Shown: positions 11,230 to 22,930 of the stretch, piece after piece
How the letters are laid out: each line of letters opens with the position of its first letter
How positions within the stretch are numbered: the first letter of the stretch is position 1
DNA from: Diadema setosum
Taxonomy: Eukaryota > Echinodermata > Echinoidea > Diadematoida > Diadematidae
Assembly: GCA_033980235.1 (NCBI GenBank)
Contig: CM067070.1
Coordinates: 4,386,978-4,450,977, forward strand
Length of the DNA: 64,000 bases
Direction: 5' to 3'
Position numbers and translations under genes: made by a program
The notes under the pieces: generated by a model
Database searches by the model: none
What the model saw: the letters and a program-made list of their open reading frames with translations, nothing else
Told to the model about the DNA's origin: nothing

Positions 11230-11565
11230 CTCTCAAAGTTCAGGCTATGTTCATGCTCACAACCTGTTTCTTTCACGGGACGAAACAATACAACTGTCCT
11301 GCTTAGCGACGGTGTTTACGCTCCATCGCACGCACTACCGTATAAGGCGATAGCTTGGGTATGTAAGATAATCAACCAATCGCAGGACAGGTCTATCATT
11401 AACGATTCTGACCAATACGGCAGCCCGAATGTAAACTTCGGCGCGTTTGTGTCCGTGCCGCTGCCGCCGCATGAATGAGTCGGTACGCGTTGTGTGTCGG
11501 CTGCGTTGTGGTTTGCCGCAAGTTTTTAACTCACAAACAATAGGAACAGTAGAAAGAAAAGAAGG
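11230..11565. promoter_or_regulatory. CpG-rich patch inside the 5.47-kb element
   Basis: GC and CpG content rise clearly above the AT-rich surroundings (for example GGCGCGTTTGTGTCCGTGCC and GCTGCCGCCGC). It lies immediately upstream of the short ORF at 11572. Promoter activity is only an inference from base composition and position. Confidence 0.3.
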
Positions 11566-11862
11566 CACGCAATGCGTCTTACGAGAAGCGTCTTTTTAAT
11601 AGCGAGTGCGTTGATCGCTTCCATTCTCCTCCCATGTTGTTGTCAATGGAAACTAAAGAGGATGCGTTTAGCAAGTACCAATACCTAAATAAAACCTGAG
11701 AACCTATTGTAGGCGGGCACGCAATGCGTCTTACGAGAAGCGTCTTTTAGCGAGGGCGTTCATCGCTCCCAGTCTCCTATGTTGTTGTCAATGGAAACTA
11801 AAGAGGATGCGTTTAGCAAGTACCAATACCTATTAAATAGAACCTGAGAACCTAATCTAGGC
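11566..11862 (+). repeat. Direct duplication, offset 152 bp
   Basis: Two tandem copies (about 11566-11717 and 11718-11862) starting GCACGCAATGCGTCTTACG and both ending near AACCTGAGAACCTA. The second copy has small deletions. Confidence 0.85.
11572..11688 (+). CDS. Possible 38-codon ORF with signal-peptide-like sequence
   Basis: ATG at 11572, TAA at 11686-11688. The peptide starts MRLTRSVFLIASALIASILL: a basic start, a hydrophobic stretch of about 15 residues, then PCCCQ, which looks like a secretory signal with a cleavage region. The short remainder is basic (WKLKRMRL). It follows a CpG-rich patch and sits in the first unit of a direct duplication; in the second unit the same frame stops after eight codons. 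It could be a short secreted peptide, a first exon (a weak GTACCA donor lies near its end) or chance. I do not recognise it. Confidence 0.22.
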   Translation: MRLTRSVFLIASALIASILLPCCCQWKLKRMRLASTNT

Positions 11863-12630
11863 GGGGGTTCAAAAGACAGCATCGGTAGAAAAAGTCAATG
11901 AAGTTGATTAACGATAGTCGTCTTTTGAGATCGTGTTCTTTGCGTGTACTTAAAACCCTCAAATTACGCACATGGTCGTAATGTTGCAGAGCATCAAAAA
12001 CTGCTTTCGCGTCTTTTCTGCTGCAGCTGTATACAGCCGTAACATTATGAATTCCCGCCATATTAAAGGCACATTTCCTTTATAGGCGTTGCGTGCACAG
12101 TAATTATCGCTTATCACGCTTGCCAATGCTGCACACATTGTACGTACCAGAAGCAAAGGTTGATGTAGGCTTGACAGCTTCACGTTGGGTTTACAATGAT
12201 TCTCAGTCATTTTTCTAATAGCATAGCATATAAAAAACAATTAATTTGTAGCTTAAGCGGAATTATTTTTTTTTTACATCACATGTGCAGTTACAATCTT
12301 TCTGCGTTTGAGAAGTGGATCATAAATAATAATACTGAAAAATATTCGGAATTAATACTTAGGCCTTCTTCATTTCGTTTTGTATTCACAAACCTTATCA
12401 GAAAAAAAAAAATGATTGCTTGATTACTTTCGGGTAAAGGAACTACCGGAAAGGAACCGCATTTACTTTTCTTGTTAACGAACCTAAGCTAATAGCAAAC
12501 CATATTTCATTGTGTGATTAACGAACCTTCAGAATAATCAATTGTATTAACCCCCTCTCCCAAGGAAAAAAAAAAAGCATTTCAACGTCATGCGTTGTCA
12601 ATAGCGATAAAAGGCCCGTTTTTATTTCGT
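11863..12630. other. No clear gene; one 69-codon minus-strand frame
   Basis: The minus strand holds a frame from 12061 to 11852 with mixed, protein-like composition (including DAKAVFDALQHYDHVRNLRV), but no family I recognise and no visible splice structure. It may be a transposase exon remnant of the surrounding element. Otherwise AT-rich. Confidence 0.25.
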
Positions 12631-12632
12631 AG

Positions 12633-12874
12633 TGTGTCTCAGTACTCCTGTGCTTATTTCTAAGGATGTGCCTCTCTTAATGATTGCGATTGATGTTCAA
12701 CTATTTCTTTCACGCGAGCTTGAACAGGAAGAAGCTAAAATTCAGGCAAGGAGACGAGTTTTCTTCCATGAGATGCAATCATTAAGACACATCTATTCAC
12801 GAAAGTTGTGTGATTGCTTATGTGCTAAAGAATTGTGTCCATTACATGAATCAGGCACTATACAAAACGGTTGA
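12633..12874 (+). CDS. Possible terminal exon of unknown protein
   Basis: A pyrimidine-rich stretch with TTTATTTCGTAG ends at 12632, a plausible acceptor. The frame then runs to a TGA at 12872-12874, with an internal ATG at 12680. The peptide contains RELEQEEAKIQARRRVFFHE and two cysteine clusters (CDCLCAKELC), so it has normal protein composition. It lies within the 5.47-kb element and may be part of that element's own gene. No family recognised; no upstream exon identified. Confidence 0.22.
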
Positions 12875-15800
12875 AATCTACTGAAAGTCGAACTTCGTTT
12901 TGTTTTTTGTTTTTTGTTCGATTTCATTTCAATTTTAAGCGGGGATAGACTAGAAATTAGTTTGTCTATACTGGCAGGAGACATTACAGTTTTCCAGTAC
13001 ATGCTCCGCATTTAAACAGTCGCCATATTTTCGTGGTCAGAATCAGATAATGGACACGTGATATATTATAAAAATGAAAATAGAAAACAAGGAACACGCC
13101 ATATGTACAAACATTATGAACTTCAATGAATTAAACTTACCTGTGATATTCTGCATAAAAAACAAGCACCCGATTAAATGATAATTAATAGAGCACACAG
13201 CGATATCATGCATGGCAGATCAAATCAAGTTCAACTGGTGAGAAAGCTAAATGAAGTTAAAAAGTTGACTTTTCGTTTCTCTTTCAATTCATGAAAACAG
13301 AATTACATTGTATATCTATTGAAGAGGATTGTCTCTGTTGCTAACGATCGCCATATATAGCACTGTTAGTCTCCTGCGCAAATCCGAATCCCTAAATACT
13401 TTAATTTTTGCTTGATAATGTAATAACCCTGCTTATAATTTCATAAAGGACTCGCAAATTCAAAGTTTCAAACCGTATACTGAAACATTATATTGTATAC
13501 GGTGTATTTCAAAAAAAACATTTTGAATGCGTTGCGTGTTAGCATGTTAATAGCACAAATCTGCCTTTTATTTTCCGTACGTAAAGCGCACAGAAACGTA
13601 ACCAAATGTTACAAAATACAGTGAAATGCATTGTACGGCGTGGTACTATCATTAGAAGTATATCCAATTCCTTTTTACTTTTATTTGCTTGAACCAAACC
13701 ATGTGTCATTTTCGTAGCAACATCACTAGAAATTAGAATGTATGAAGATAATCGTTACTCATTTTTTTTTTTTTTGCGCTACTATTATAGCATTTACATT
13801 TTCCAACTTTTATTGACATGCAGTACTATGTTACTGTATTGTTACGATTACGAATGTTGGTTATGAATTCAAAAGACTGGTTTATTAATCGAACTACAAA
13901 GGTAATAGCTGTTTTGAAAGTAGTTCGATACAAGTTCAAAACGCGATCGAAGTCATTGCCATAGGGGGAACTGATAGCTCTAGAAAACTTGTTTAGGCTA
14001 GTAAAGATTGCCGTATAGGCAATCTTTGTAGAAAGTTTTGACTTAAGCCGTCTTTTGAGTATTTTGAGAAATTTAATAAAGAATTATTTGTTTTGATTAT
14101 ATCAAGAATTAGTTTGAACTATGAGAATAAAAAGGCGCGGTTACCCAAACAATGTCGTAGTTCGATTAGACAGTCATGATGGGTAAAGTGAATTCATGAC
14201 TTGACTAATCCTTACTGAATTGATGATCACTTCTGTAAACCATCAGTTATGTCTTGTAATCGTAGTCAAAATTCTTTTGAGCGATGAGACGAAAACCAAC
14301 AAACAAAATGCCGTGTATCATCGCTCGAGATTCCAACATTTGGCGTCACCCGACCAACAATAAGTGACAAATCAAATGGAATATTATGTTGTGTAATAGC
14401 AGACTGTGTTACGATTTTTAAATGTTTCGAGCAATTGTTTAAAAAAGAGAGAGAAAATGAGGCAAAGTTCAAGAAATTAGAAAAAAGCACGTAAATGCCG
14501 GCGATCATGTTTGATAAAGTAAGAGATTACAATCGGCCGTGCGGATGTATATGATTGCCTTATTTACATGTCTGATTTCTGTAAACTATGTGATATTTAA
14601 ATTTAAGTTCCCTTCCCTCCTTGATAGAAGTTTTGTTGGGTTTTCGCTATAGGCATTTATTAGGAAACGCTGTAAAAACGACAACAAATGCCTACTATAC
14701 ATCAAGAGATGACCTATAGATACATGAAACACAAAAAATCTCTACGTTCTGATATAAATCAACTGCTTGTTTGTTTGTTTGTTTGTTTGTTTTGAACTAC
14801 CATGGTCTTTGTCGGGGGAAAGATGAACAAAAGTAGTAGAGTGTATCACTCTCAAATCCGGATGATTGCGATAAGTGTGTATCCCCGCCCTTTCTATACA
14901 GGTAAACGATTTAAGCTTGGTATGCTATTATAAAAGCCTGCATGTGTCACGCGGAAGAACTGATTCCGTGATCACTTTTAGCCTTTCATAAAATTCACGT
15001 TTTAAGATGGTAACGATAGTTTGTAGGAGATAGAGTAAGTTAGCGTCACTGAATGTGGTTCTGAACACAAAAGGAGACTGAAAAATGCCTTTACAAATTA
15101 GCAGACATAATGCCGATCCTCCAACACTGTTGCTCCATTCCGTCACTGATTCTGCTATCAATGGCGAAGAAAGAATACTGGTTGCGTGATTATCCACCCC
15201 TTGATAGCAGGAAGTTTACCTTTCATTGTTTAAGGCTTCGTTGATGCGGAGTTTACTCGGATACAAGGCGTGAACATTGCCGTCCGAGTTCTTTCATTCG
15301 AAATTCCTCAGAATACGCAATTCAATGGGCAATTAGCGCTGCTACTTGGCAAGGCTGTTAGCCAACCCAATTCTTTGCAGACTTGACCTCTCACTTGATT
15401 GTCAGCTACACGCAATACACGACAAACAGCTATCATTACAAACATTCTGATTAAAAAACAAAACAAAATGAAGAAGCACACTTTTGAGTAGCGACGCAGC
15501 TTTCTGTCCCTTTCTCAAATAGGTCTTACTTCTAAAAAATACACAGATGACTAGAGTCAGAATATCCTCCAAAGGGAACACGAGCTATCTGGACATTAAT
15601 AATGTTTGTCTTCCGATTTCTCTCCATGCCGTCACGGCCCAAACCATCATAAGAAATAAGGCAATAAGTTTCATTCACCAGGGAAATAATAGTACGCATT
15701 ACATACATTTGGCGAATTATCACACAAATTGTCGACTTTATAAAAACGAGAATAATTGACAACTTAGGCCCTACTATATCTCCAGAGATGAACTTTAAAC

Positions 15801-16059
15801 AGCAAGTCACATACCAGGGAACGAAAGTTATGATTATTTGAACAAATTCATTAATGAGGCCAATTAATAACCGTTGTAAAAGTACACACACGCATAAAAA
15901 GGTTTAGAGTTCGATATGTGATCATTGTATTAGTTCATAGATAAAGTATCATAAATTTTGCGTGATCGTTCGTTGGAATTATTTTTTTTTTCAGTGCGAT
16001 TTGTGCGTCATGTCAATCACCACTCGTTGAAATGGAGTGCATGTATCAAACGAAACTCG
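12875..16059. other. AT-rich interior of the 5.47-kb element, no gene seen
   Basis: Only short frames without recognisable motifs. Simple repeats include (GTTT)n near 14767-14792. A local hairpin is formed by AAAGATTGCC and GGCAATCTTT around 14003-14030. Confidence 0.45.
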
Positions 16060-16290
16060 CTGGTCATGCAATCAATAGCCTTGGTCAGCTCACTATTATT
16101 GCGTAATTCTATAGCCCTCGCCGCTTGGCCGCCGACGCCGCCGCGCGCACCATGCTTTGTTTTGTCTTCAACCTGGGGTCAAGAGCAATGCCTCATTAGC
16201 ATACACCCTAGCAACGGAGGCGGAGTCTCGATCTGGCAAGAACAATAGGTGCGAAACGCAACGCAAAGGCGAGCGTTCGAAAAAAATGTA
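16060..16290. promoter_or_regulatory. Second CpG-rich patch inside the 5.47-kb element
   Basis: GCCGCTTGGCCGCCGACG and CCGCGCGCACC stand out from the AT-rich background. The patch lies about 210 bp inside the right terminus, as 11230-11565 lies just inside the left one. A paired promoter function is an inference. Confidence 0.28.
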
Positions 16291-16504
16291 ACCGAAAAAA
16301 ATTGTCTCAGAAAAACGGTGATTTGGGACACTTGTACTCATTTTCACACGCTGAAATTTTCTGTACAAACAGATAAAACGTCAAGGAATCAAAATCCGTC
16401 ATAAAAAAAAATTCGACCCGAGTAGTGCTTCCCCTTCATTTTCGGCTCATTACGGGAAAACTCCCCGTGCGACTTATGACTCATTTTGTCGGAGCGCCAC
16501 ACAT

Positions 16505-17830
16505 TTATTGTGAAGTATTCAATAATCCAATAAGATATGGAATTGGGCTTCTCCTGTACCTTTCTGTTCTACACCTCATAGTGGGATATTGTGTTGACCT
16601 TCTTAAAGATGAAGAGTACCTGGTCTGTCGAGGTGCTGGTAACCAGTGCCTGAATTGTTGTGACTTAAGCAGTGACTTGGCAAATTTGCAGCATACATCA
16701 TGCCTGCGAGCCTCACGAGACTGAAGTTGTGTTATTTCGAGAGCATTGAGATAAGTGCCATAGGATTCGCCTAAGATCATTCGTAGGGCTCGTTTTTGCA
16801 CCCTTTCAATTTGGAGTGACAGCTGTTGTGTAAGACCCGGATGCCACACCGGGACAGCGTATTCAACCAGGGGTCTGATGTAACCTGTGTACACTTTTAA
16901 CAAATCTTTCATTGGAAGTTTAAAAGATTTCAATGATCTTAACATGAACAATCTCTTACTAACCTTTGACAGCATGGCACTCACGTAGCTGTCCCACTTG
17001 AGGTTAGACTGCACAAGTACACCTAGGATTTTTACCACATCCACTTCAGCCAAAGTCTGGCCATTTAGACTACATTGTGTAGAAGGCAACTGGGTTTTAC
17101 CAAAATCAACCCTCATTACATGACATTTAGAAGCATTCAGTTGCTTGTTATTTGTAGTGCACCATCTGTCTAATTTCTGAAGGGTACCTTGCATTTCACC
17201 AACCAATCCTCGTTGTGTTGCTTACGCTATCGTCATGTCGTCTACATATTTCCAATGTTCAATACTGGATGGCATCAAGGCGTCGTTAATGAAAATCAGG
17301 AATAACACTGGGCCCAAACGTGTTCCTTGTGGTATTCCCGCATAGAGAGATCTACTTGAGGACAGACAACCACGGTAGCGAACACGCTGGGATTGGTCAG
17401 TGAAGAAGTTGTCAATCCAAGATATGAGAGAAGGATGGACTTGCAATTCAACCAACTTTGACATGATTATTGAGTGGTCTACTCTATCAAAAGCTTTGGA
17501 GAAATCTGTTGTAACTACCACGGACCTAGTACCTAGCTTGTCGGCGTTTTTGGATAAAAAGTTGACAATATCCACTAAGCAGTGCGTACATGACATACCA
17601 GCTCTACTACCAAATTGTTTACTGTCAAGGGAGGGATCAATGGCAGACACCAACCACTTAGTGATAAACAACTCAGCAAGTTTTGCAAAATGATCTGTAA
17701 GTGCTATTGGTCTAAGCTTATCGATTCTGGCTGGTTTCTCTTTCGGGACAGGAACTACTTTTGCTTGCTTCCACTAATGTGGCACAACACGTTCGGTATA
17801 GGAACTGTTCAGAATGTGACATAACGGGGA
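16505..17830 (-). pseudogene. Non-LTR retrotransposon reverse transcriptase (Jockey/CR1-like), 3' part
   Basis: Minus-strand reverse transcriptase from fingers to the ORF end. Motifs in order: VVPVPKEKPARIDKLRPIAL near 17790-17730, FGSRAGMSCTHCLVDIVN, TTDFSKAFDRVDHSI (catalytic Asp), LYAGIPQGTRLGPVLFLIF, the catalytic box YVDDMTIA, then the thumb and C-terminal part (NASKCHVMRV, LGVLVQSNLKWDSYV, IRPLVEYAVPVWHP, VQKRALRMILG) ending RYRRSPIPYLIGLLNTSQ. A TAA codon at 17224-17222 follows the YVDD box in the same frame, so the copy is dead. The 5' part (endonuclease, ORF1) is lost where the foldback sequence starts near 17833. The 3' tail continues at 11031, beyond the inserted 5.47-kb element. 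Confidence 0.9.
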
Positions 17831-17832
17831 GC

Positions 17833-20151
17833 TTCATCAGCACTTTCACTAAATAGGTAATACTGTAGGAGTAGGCCTATAGGACAGGATAAGTAATGGC
17901 AAATAATTTGCTGTAATTCACAGCAAACCTCATCTATCAATTAATTGAGGAATATTAATATGTGTTTTTTTGTTTATATTTTTGTTATAAATTTCAGTCC
18001 TGCCTGTCCTGTGGTACGCCCCAAAATACCACAGGACAATTCCTGTGGTACTGTCCTGCGGTATTTCCCAAAATACCACAGGACAAGTCGTGTGGTACTG
18101 TCCTATGGTACAATCCTATGGTACTGTCCTGTCGTACGGCCCTGTGGTACGTCCCAAAACACCACAGAACAAGTCGTGTGGTACTGTCCTGTGGTACTAT
18201 CCTGTGGTACTTTCCTGTTGTACTGTCCTGTGGTACTGCCCTGTGGTATTGTCCTGTGGTACTGCCCTGTGGTACTGTCCTGTGGTACGTCCCAAAATAC
18301 CACAGGACAATTCCTGTGGTACTTTCCTGTGGTATGTCCCAAAATACCACAGGACAAGTTGTGTGGTACTGTCCTGTGGTACTTTCCTGTGGTTCTGCCC
18401 TGTGGCATTGTCCTGTGGTACGTCCCAAAATACCACAGGACAAGTAGTGTGGTACTGTCCTGTGATATTATCCTCTGGTACTTTCCTGTGGTACTGCCCT
18501 GTGGTACTGTCTTTTGGTACGTCCCAAAATACCGCAGGACAAGTCGTGTGGTACTGTCCTGTGGTACTATCCTGTGGTACTTTCCTGTGGTACTTTCCTG
18601 TGGTACTGCTCTGTGGTACTGTCCTGTGGTACTGCCCTGTGGTACTGTCCTGTGGTACGTCCCAAAATACCAGAGGACAAGTCGTGAGGTACTGTCCTGT
18701 GGTACTATCCTGTGGTACTGTCCTGTGGCACGTCCCAAAATACCACAGGACAATTCCCCTGGTACTTTCCTGTGGTATGTCCCAAAATACCACAGGACAA
18801 GTTGTGTGGTACTGTCCTGTGGTACTTTCCTGTGGTACTGCCCTGTGGCACTGTCCTGTGGTACGTCCCAAAATACCACAGGACAAGTCGTGTGGTACTA
18901 TCCTGTGATACTATCCTGTGGTACTTTCCTGTGGTACTGCCCTGTGGCACTGTCCTGTGGTACATCCCAAAATACCACAGGACAAGTCGTGTGGTACTAT
19001 CCTGTGATACTATCCTGTTGTACTTTCCTGTGGTACTGCCCTGTGGTACTGTCCTTTGGTACGTCCCAAAATACCGCAGGACAAGTCGTGTGGTACTGTC
19101 CTGTGGTACTATCCTGTGGTACTTTCCTGTGGTACTGCTCTGTGGTACTGTCCTGTGGTACTGCCCTGTGGTACTGTCCTGTGGCACGTCCCAAAATACC
19201 ACAGGACAAGTCGTGAGGTACTGTCCTGTGGTACTATCCTGCAGTACTGTCCTGTGGTACTGTCCTGTGGTACGTCCCAAAATACCACAGGACAATTCCT
19301 GTGGTACTGTCCTGTGGTACTATCCTGTGGTACTTTCCTGTGGTACTGTCCTGTGGAACTGCCCTATGGTACTGTCCTGTGGTACGTCCTAAAATACCAC
19401 AGAACAAGTCGTGTGGTACTGTCCTGTGGTACTATTCTGTGGTACTTTCATGTACTCTCCTCTGTTATGTCCCAAAATACCACAGGACAATTCATGTGGT
19501 ACTGTCCTTTGGTACTGACGTCGTGTGGTATACGTCCCAAAATACCACAGGACAATATATATTTTGTGTTCATACTGTATTGTGGTTCTGTCCTGTGGTA
19601 CTGCCCTGTGGTACATCCCAGAGTACCACACGAGCCTGTGACACAGTACCACACAGTTCCTGTGGTAACATTTATTTATGTGGTACATTGTGTGGTACTG
19701 ACAAGTACTACAGGAAGTACCCTACAAGCCTGTGGCACAGTACCTCGCAGTCGTACCACACGACTGTCCTGTGGTATGTCCCAAAATACCACAGGACAGT
19801 ACCACAAGACAGTACGACAGGAATTGCCCTTTGTTATTTTGGGACGTACCACAGGACAGTACCACAAGATATAGGTATTACATGTACAGGTACTATCCTG
19901 TGGTACTTTCCTGTGGTACTACCCTGTGGTATGTCCCAAAATACCGCAGGACAAGTTGTGTGGTACTCTCCTATGGTACTTTCCTGTGGTACTGCCCTGT
20001 GGTATGTCAAAAAATACCACACAAGTCGTGTGGTACTGTCCTTTGGTACTCTCCTGTGGTACTTTCCTGTGGTACTGTCCTGTGGTACTGCCCTGTGGTA
20101 CGTCCCAAAATACCACAGGGCAAGTTGTGTGGTACTGTCCTGTGGTACTAT
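17833..20151 (+). mobile_element. 13-bp foldback family, truncated copy F
   Basis: Starts inside core half T (ATCAGCACTTTCACTAAATAGG), abutting the reverse-transcriptase fragment. From about 18000 it is a long CCTGTGGTAC array with hairpin units. The outer-end section of the family (ACACGAGCCTGTGACACAG, then GTACATTGTGTGGTACTG) is present at 19610-19745 but without the terminal GGACTTTTTT. The array then reverses orientation until copy B begins at 20152. Long open frames here are repeat artefacts. Confidence 0.75.
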
Positions 20152-22840
20152 CCCTTACGAAAAAGTCCTGTGGTACTCCTGTGGTTATTACCACAATACG
20201 GTACCACAGGACAGTACCACAGGACAGTACCACAAGACAGTACCACAGGAATTGTCCTGTGGTATTTTGGGACATACCACAGGACAGTACCACAGGAATT
20301 CCTGTGGTATCTTGGGACGTACCACAGGGCAGTACCACAGGAAAGTACCACAGCACCGGTGCCACAGAACAGTAGCACAGGACAGTACCACAGGAATTCC
20401 TGTGGTATTTTGGGACATACCACAGGGCAGTACCACAGGATTTGTGCCACAGAACAGTACCACAGGAACTGTCCTGTGGTATTTTGGGACAGTACCAAAG
20501 GACAGTACCACAGGTCGATCATTACCACACAGCATTACCACAGGGCAGTACCACACAGCATTTCCATGGTACCACAGGAGAGTACCACACAGGATAGATC
20601 GGAAAAAAAAATCCGGGAGAATTTTGGCCACATATCAATTAATATTCCTTATAGGTTAGTGATGGATTTCAGGACAAACACGGCCCTACTTAATAACCTG
20701 TCCTACTCCTAACATATAACCTCAAACAAGAGTCTAATGGCCAAGTGACCATCTAGTCCTATAATAGATCTATATAGTCATATTCTATTCCTAGGTAGCC
20801 ATCGACCGTATCAGTACATGTATATATGGCCGTCTATCCGTAAAGCATTAAGGCATGGTTACTAACTCGATTATACTTTATTATCAAGATGTGAAATTAC
20901 ACTTTCATAACAATATCTATTATTATTATTATTAATGGTATCTTTATTCAACAAATCATTGATCGCAGTCTGAGGCTGAATTACAAATGATTTTACAAAA
21001 GTGAGAATATACATACACAGTATTACATAAACATACAAATGTAAAATTACAAAATCGAAATGACACGCAGGCTCACACAAAACAAGAACAATTCGCACAA
21101 GAAAGAAACTCTCAGATACTGCATACACAAGAAATAATGAAAATGAATTGACATGGATCATTGACCCTAAAGTTTCCAAGATAATCACTGCCAATCAGTA
21201 CATGAATATTCATTAAATTCCATAAAATTACATTATACATTAAACCATTTCCGGGTATGAGAAAAGAAAAAGAACAAAATTATCACATTTTCACTTTATG
21301 TTTGACCTTTAACCGTAATATTTCCAAAACAATTTCTGCCCACCAATACATACATATTCATTTAATTCCATGAAAGTTCCTTGAACCATTTCCCAAATAT
21401 ATATAAAAAAATTATTTTCACTTGGCGTTTGACCTTTGACTTCAAGCCCCCCCCCCCGGAAAAAAAAAACATTAAGTAATACACTGTAGTAGTACACTTT
21501 CATAACAATATCTATGATATTGGGAATAACATAACACAATTAAACAATCTTTCATAAAGTTCAAAGTAAGTCCAATCATTAATACTTTGACTTTTAAAGT
21601 CATATATGTATTTTCTAAAATCTAGAGTGCTTTTTATGATTATTCATGAGCTATGTAAAAATTTGTACCACAGGAGTACCACAGGAGTACCACAGAAGTC
21701 CTTATGAAATCATTTCTCATGCTTTACATCAGCACTTTCACTCAATAGGTAATACTGTAGGAGTATAGGACAGGATAAGTAATGGCAAATAAATTGCTGT
21801 AATTCACAGCATACCTCTTATATCAATTAATTGAGGAATATGAATAGGTGCTTTTTTGTTTATATTTTTGTTATAGATTTCAGTTGATTCTGCCTTACAA
21901 TTTTCCTGTGTGGTACTCCTGTGTGGTACTGCTGTTTGATATTCTCCTGATGTGATAGTCCTGTGGTATAAAACGTTAAGAAAAAAACTGAATATCCTGT
22001 AGCATTTTTCTGTGGTACTTACGAATTAAATTTGCTGTGTGGTACTTCTGGGTTGAATAGCACCATATTATGATTTTCCTGTGGGATTTTGGACAGTTCC
22101 TGTGGTACTCTCCTGTGGTATACATCGAAAATTACCACAGGAATTCCTGTCGTACTGTAATGTGGTACATCCCAAATTCCACAGGACAATTCGTGTGGCA
22201 CTGTCCTGTGGTACGTAACAAAATGCCACAGGACAAGTCGTGTGGTACTGTCCTGTGGTACGTCCCAAAATACCACAGGACAAATCGTATGGTACTGTCC
22301 TGTAGTACTGCCCTGTGGTACTGTCCTGTGGTACGCCCCAAAATACCATAGGACAATTCCTGTGGTACTGTCCTGTGGTATGTCCCAAAATACCACAGGA
22401 CAAGTCGTGTGGTACTGTCCTGTAGTACTATCCTGTGGTACTGTCCTGTGGTACGGCCCTGTGGTACGTCACAAAACACCACAGGACAAGTCGTTTGGTA
22501 CTGTCCCGTGGTACTATAATGTGGTACTTTCCTGTGGTACTGTCCTGTGGTACTGCCCTGTGGTATTGTCCTGTGGTAGGTCCTACTGCCCTGTGGTACT
22601 GTCCTGTGGTACGTCCCAAAATACCACAAGACAAGTCGTGAGGTACTGTCCTGTGGTACTATCCTGTGGTACTGTCCTGTGGTACGTCCCAAAATACCAC
22701 AGGACAGTTCCTGTGGTACTGTCCTGTGGTATGTCCCAAAATACCACAGGACAAGTTGTGTGGTACTGTCCTGTGGTACTATCCTGTGGTACTTTCCTGT
22801 GGTACTGCCCTGTGGTACTGTCCTGTGGTACGTCCAAAAC
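20152..22840 (+). mobile_element. 13-bp foldback family, copy B, 3' truncated
   Basis: Outer terminus CCCTTACGAAAAAGTCC at 20152, short array to about 20590, core half M to 20920, a LINE insertion, core half T from 21516 to about 22160, then a CCTGTGGTAC array to about 22840. It ends abruptly in G-rich satellite sequence, so the right terminus is missing. Confidence 0.8.
20898..21515 (-). mobile_element. 5'-truncated LINE insertion with a 23-bp target duplication
   Basis: TACACTTTCATAACAATATC plus TAT is repeated exactly at 20898-20920 and 21493-21515. The inserted 572 bp (20921-21492) begin with a TAT/AAT tail and end near GTAATACACTGTAGTAG. On the minus strand this is a truncated LINE 3' end with its microsatellite tail at the target, as target-primed reverse transcription produces. 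The empty site is present intact at 23630-23660. Confidence 0.92.
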
Positions 22841-22930
22841 GGGGGGTGGGAGGGAGAGGGGGAGGGGGTAAGGGGGCAATTGGGGGCGACTGTCTGGGGC
22901 CCCGTGCAGGATAAAATAACTGGCGTTGGT
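22841..22930 (+). repeat. Satellite unit fragment left of copy C
   Basis: A G-rich start, then CTGTCTGGGGCCCCGTGCAG, then GATAAAATAACTGGCGTTGG. It matches the end of the satellite unit at 26400-26640. The unit is broken by copy C and resumes at 26086. Confidence 0.75.

Larger units (their letters stand above)
11036..16502. mobile_element. 5.47-kb TIR transposon candidate, inserted in a LINE
   Basis: Ends are a 36-bp imperfect inverted repeat: GTGTGGCGCTCCG at 11036 and CGGAGCGCCACAC ending at 16502, continuing inward with AATGAGTCA and AAGTCGCA on both sides (about four mismatches). ATTT is duplicated (11032-11035 and 16503-16506). Removing the segment joins the stop codon of a non-LTR reverse transcriptase to an ATTT-rich tail, as expected for an intact LINE 3' end. 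A 4-bp target fits Sola- or Ginger-like elements, but I recognise no transposase inside. Unusual for a MITE are its length, CpG-rich patches near both ends (11230-11570 and 16060-16290) and an internal 152-bp duplication. Confidence 0.7.
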
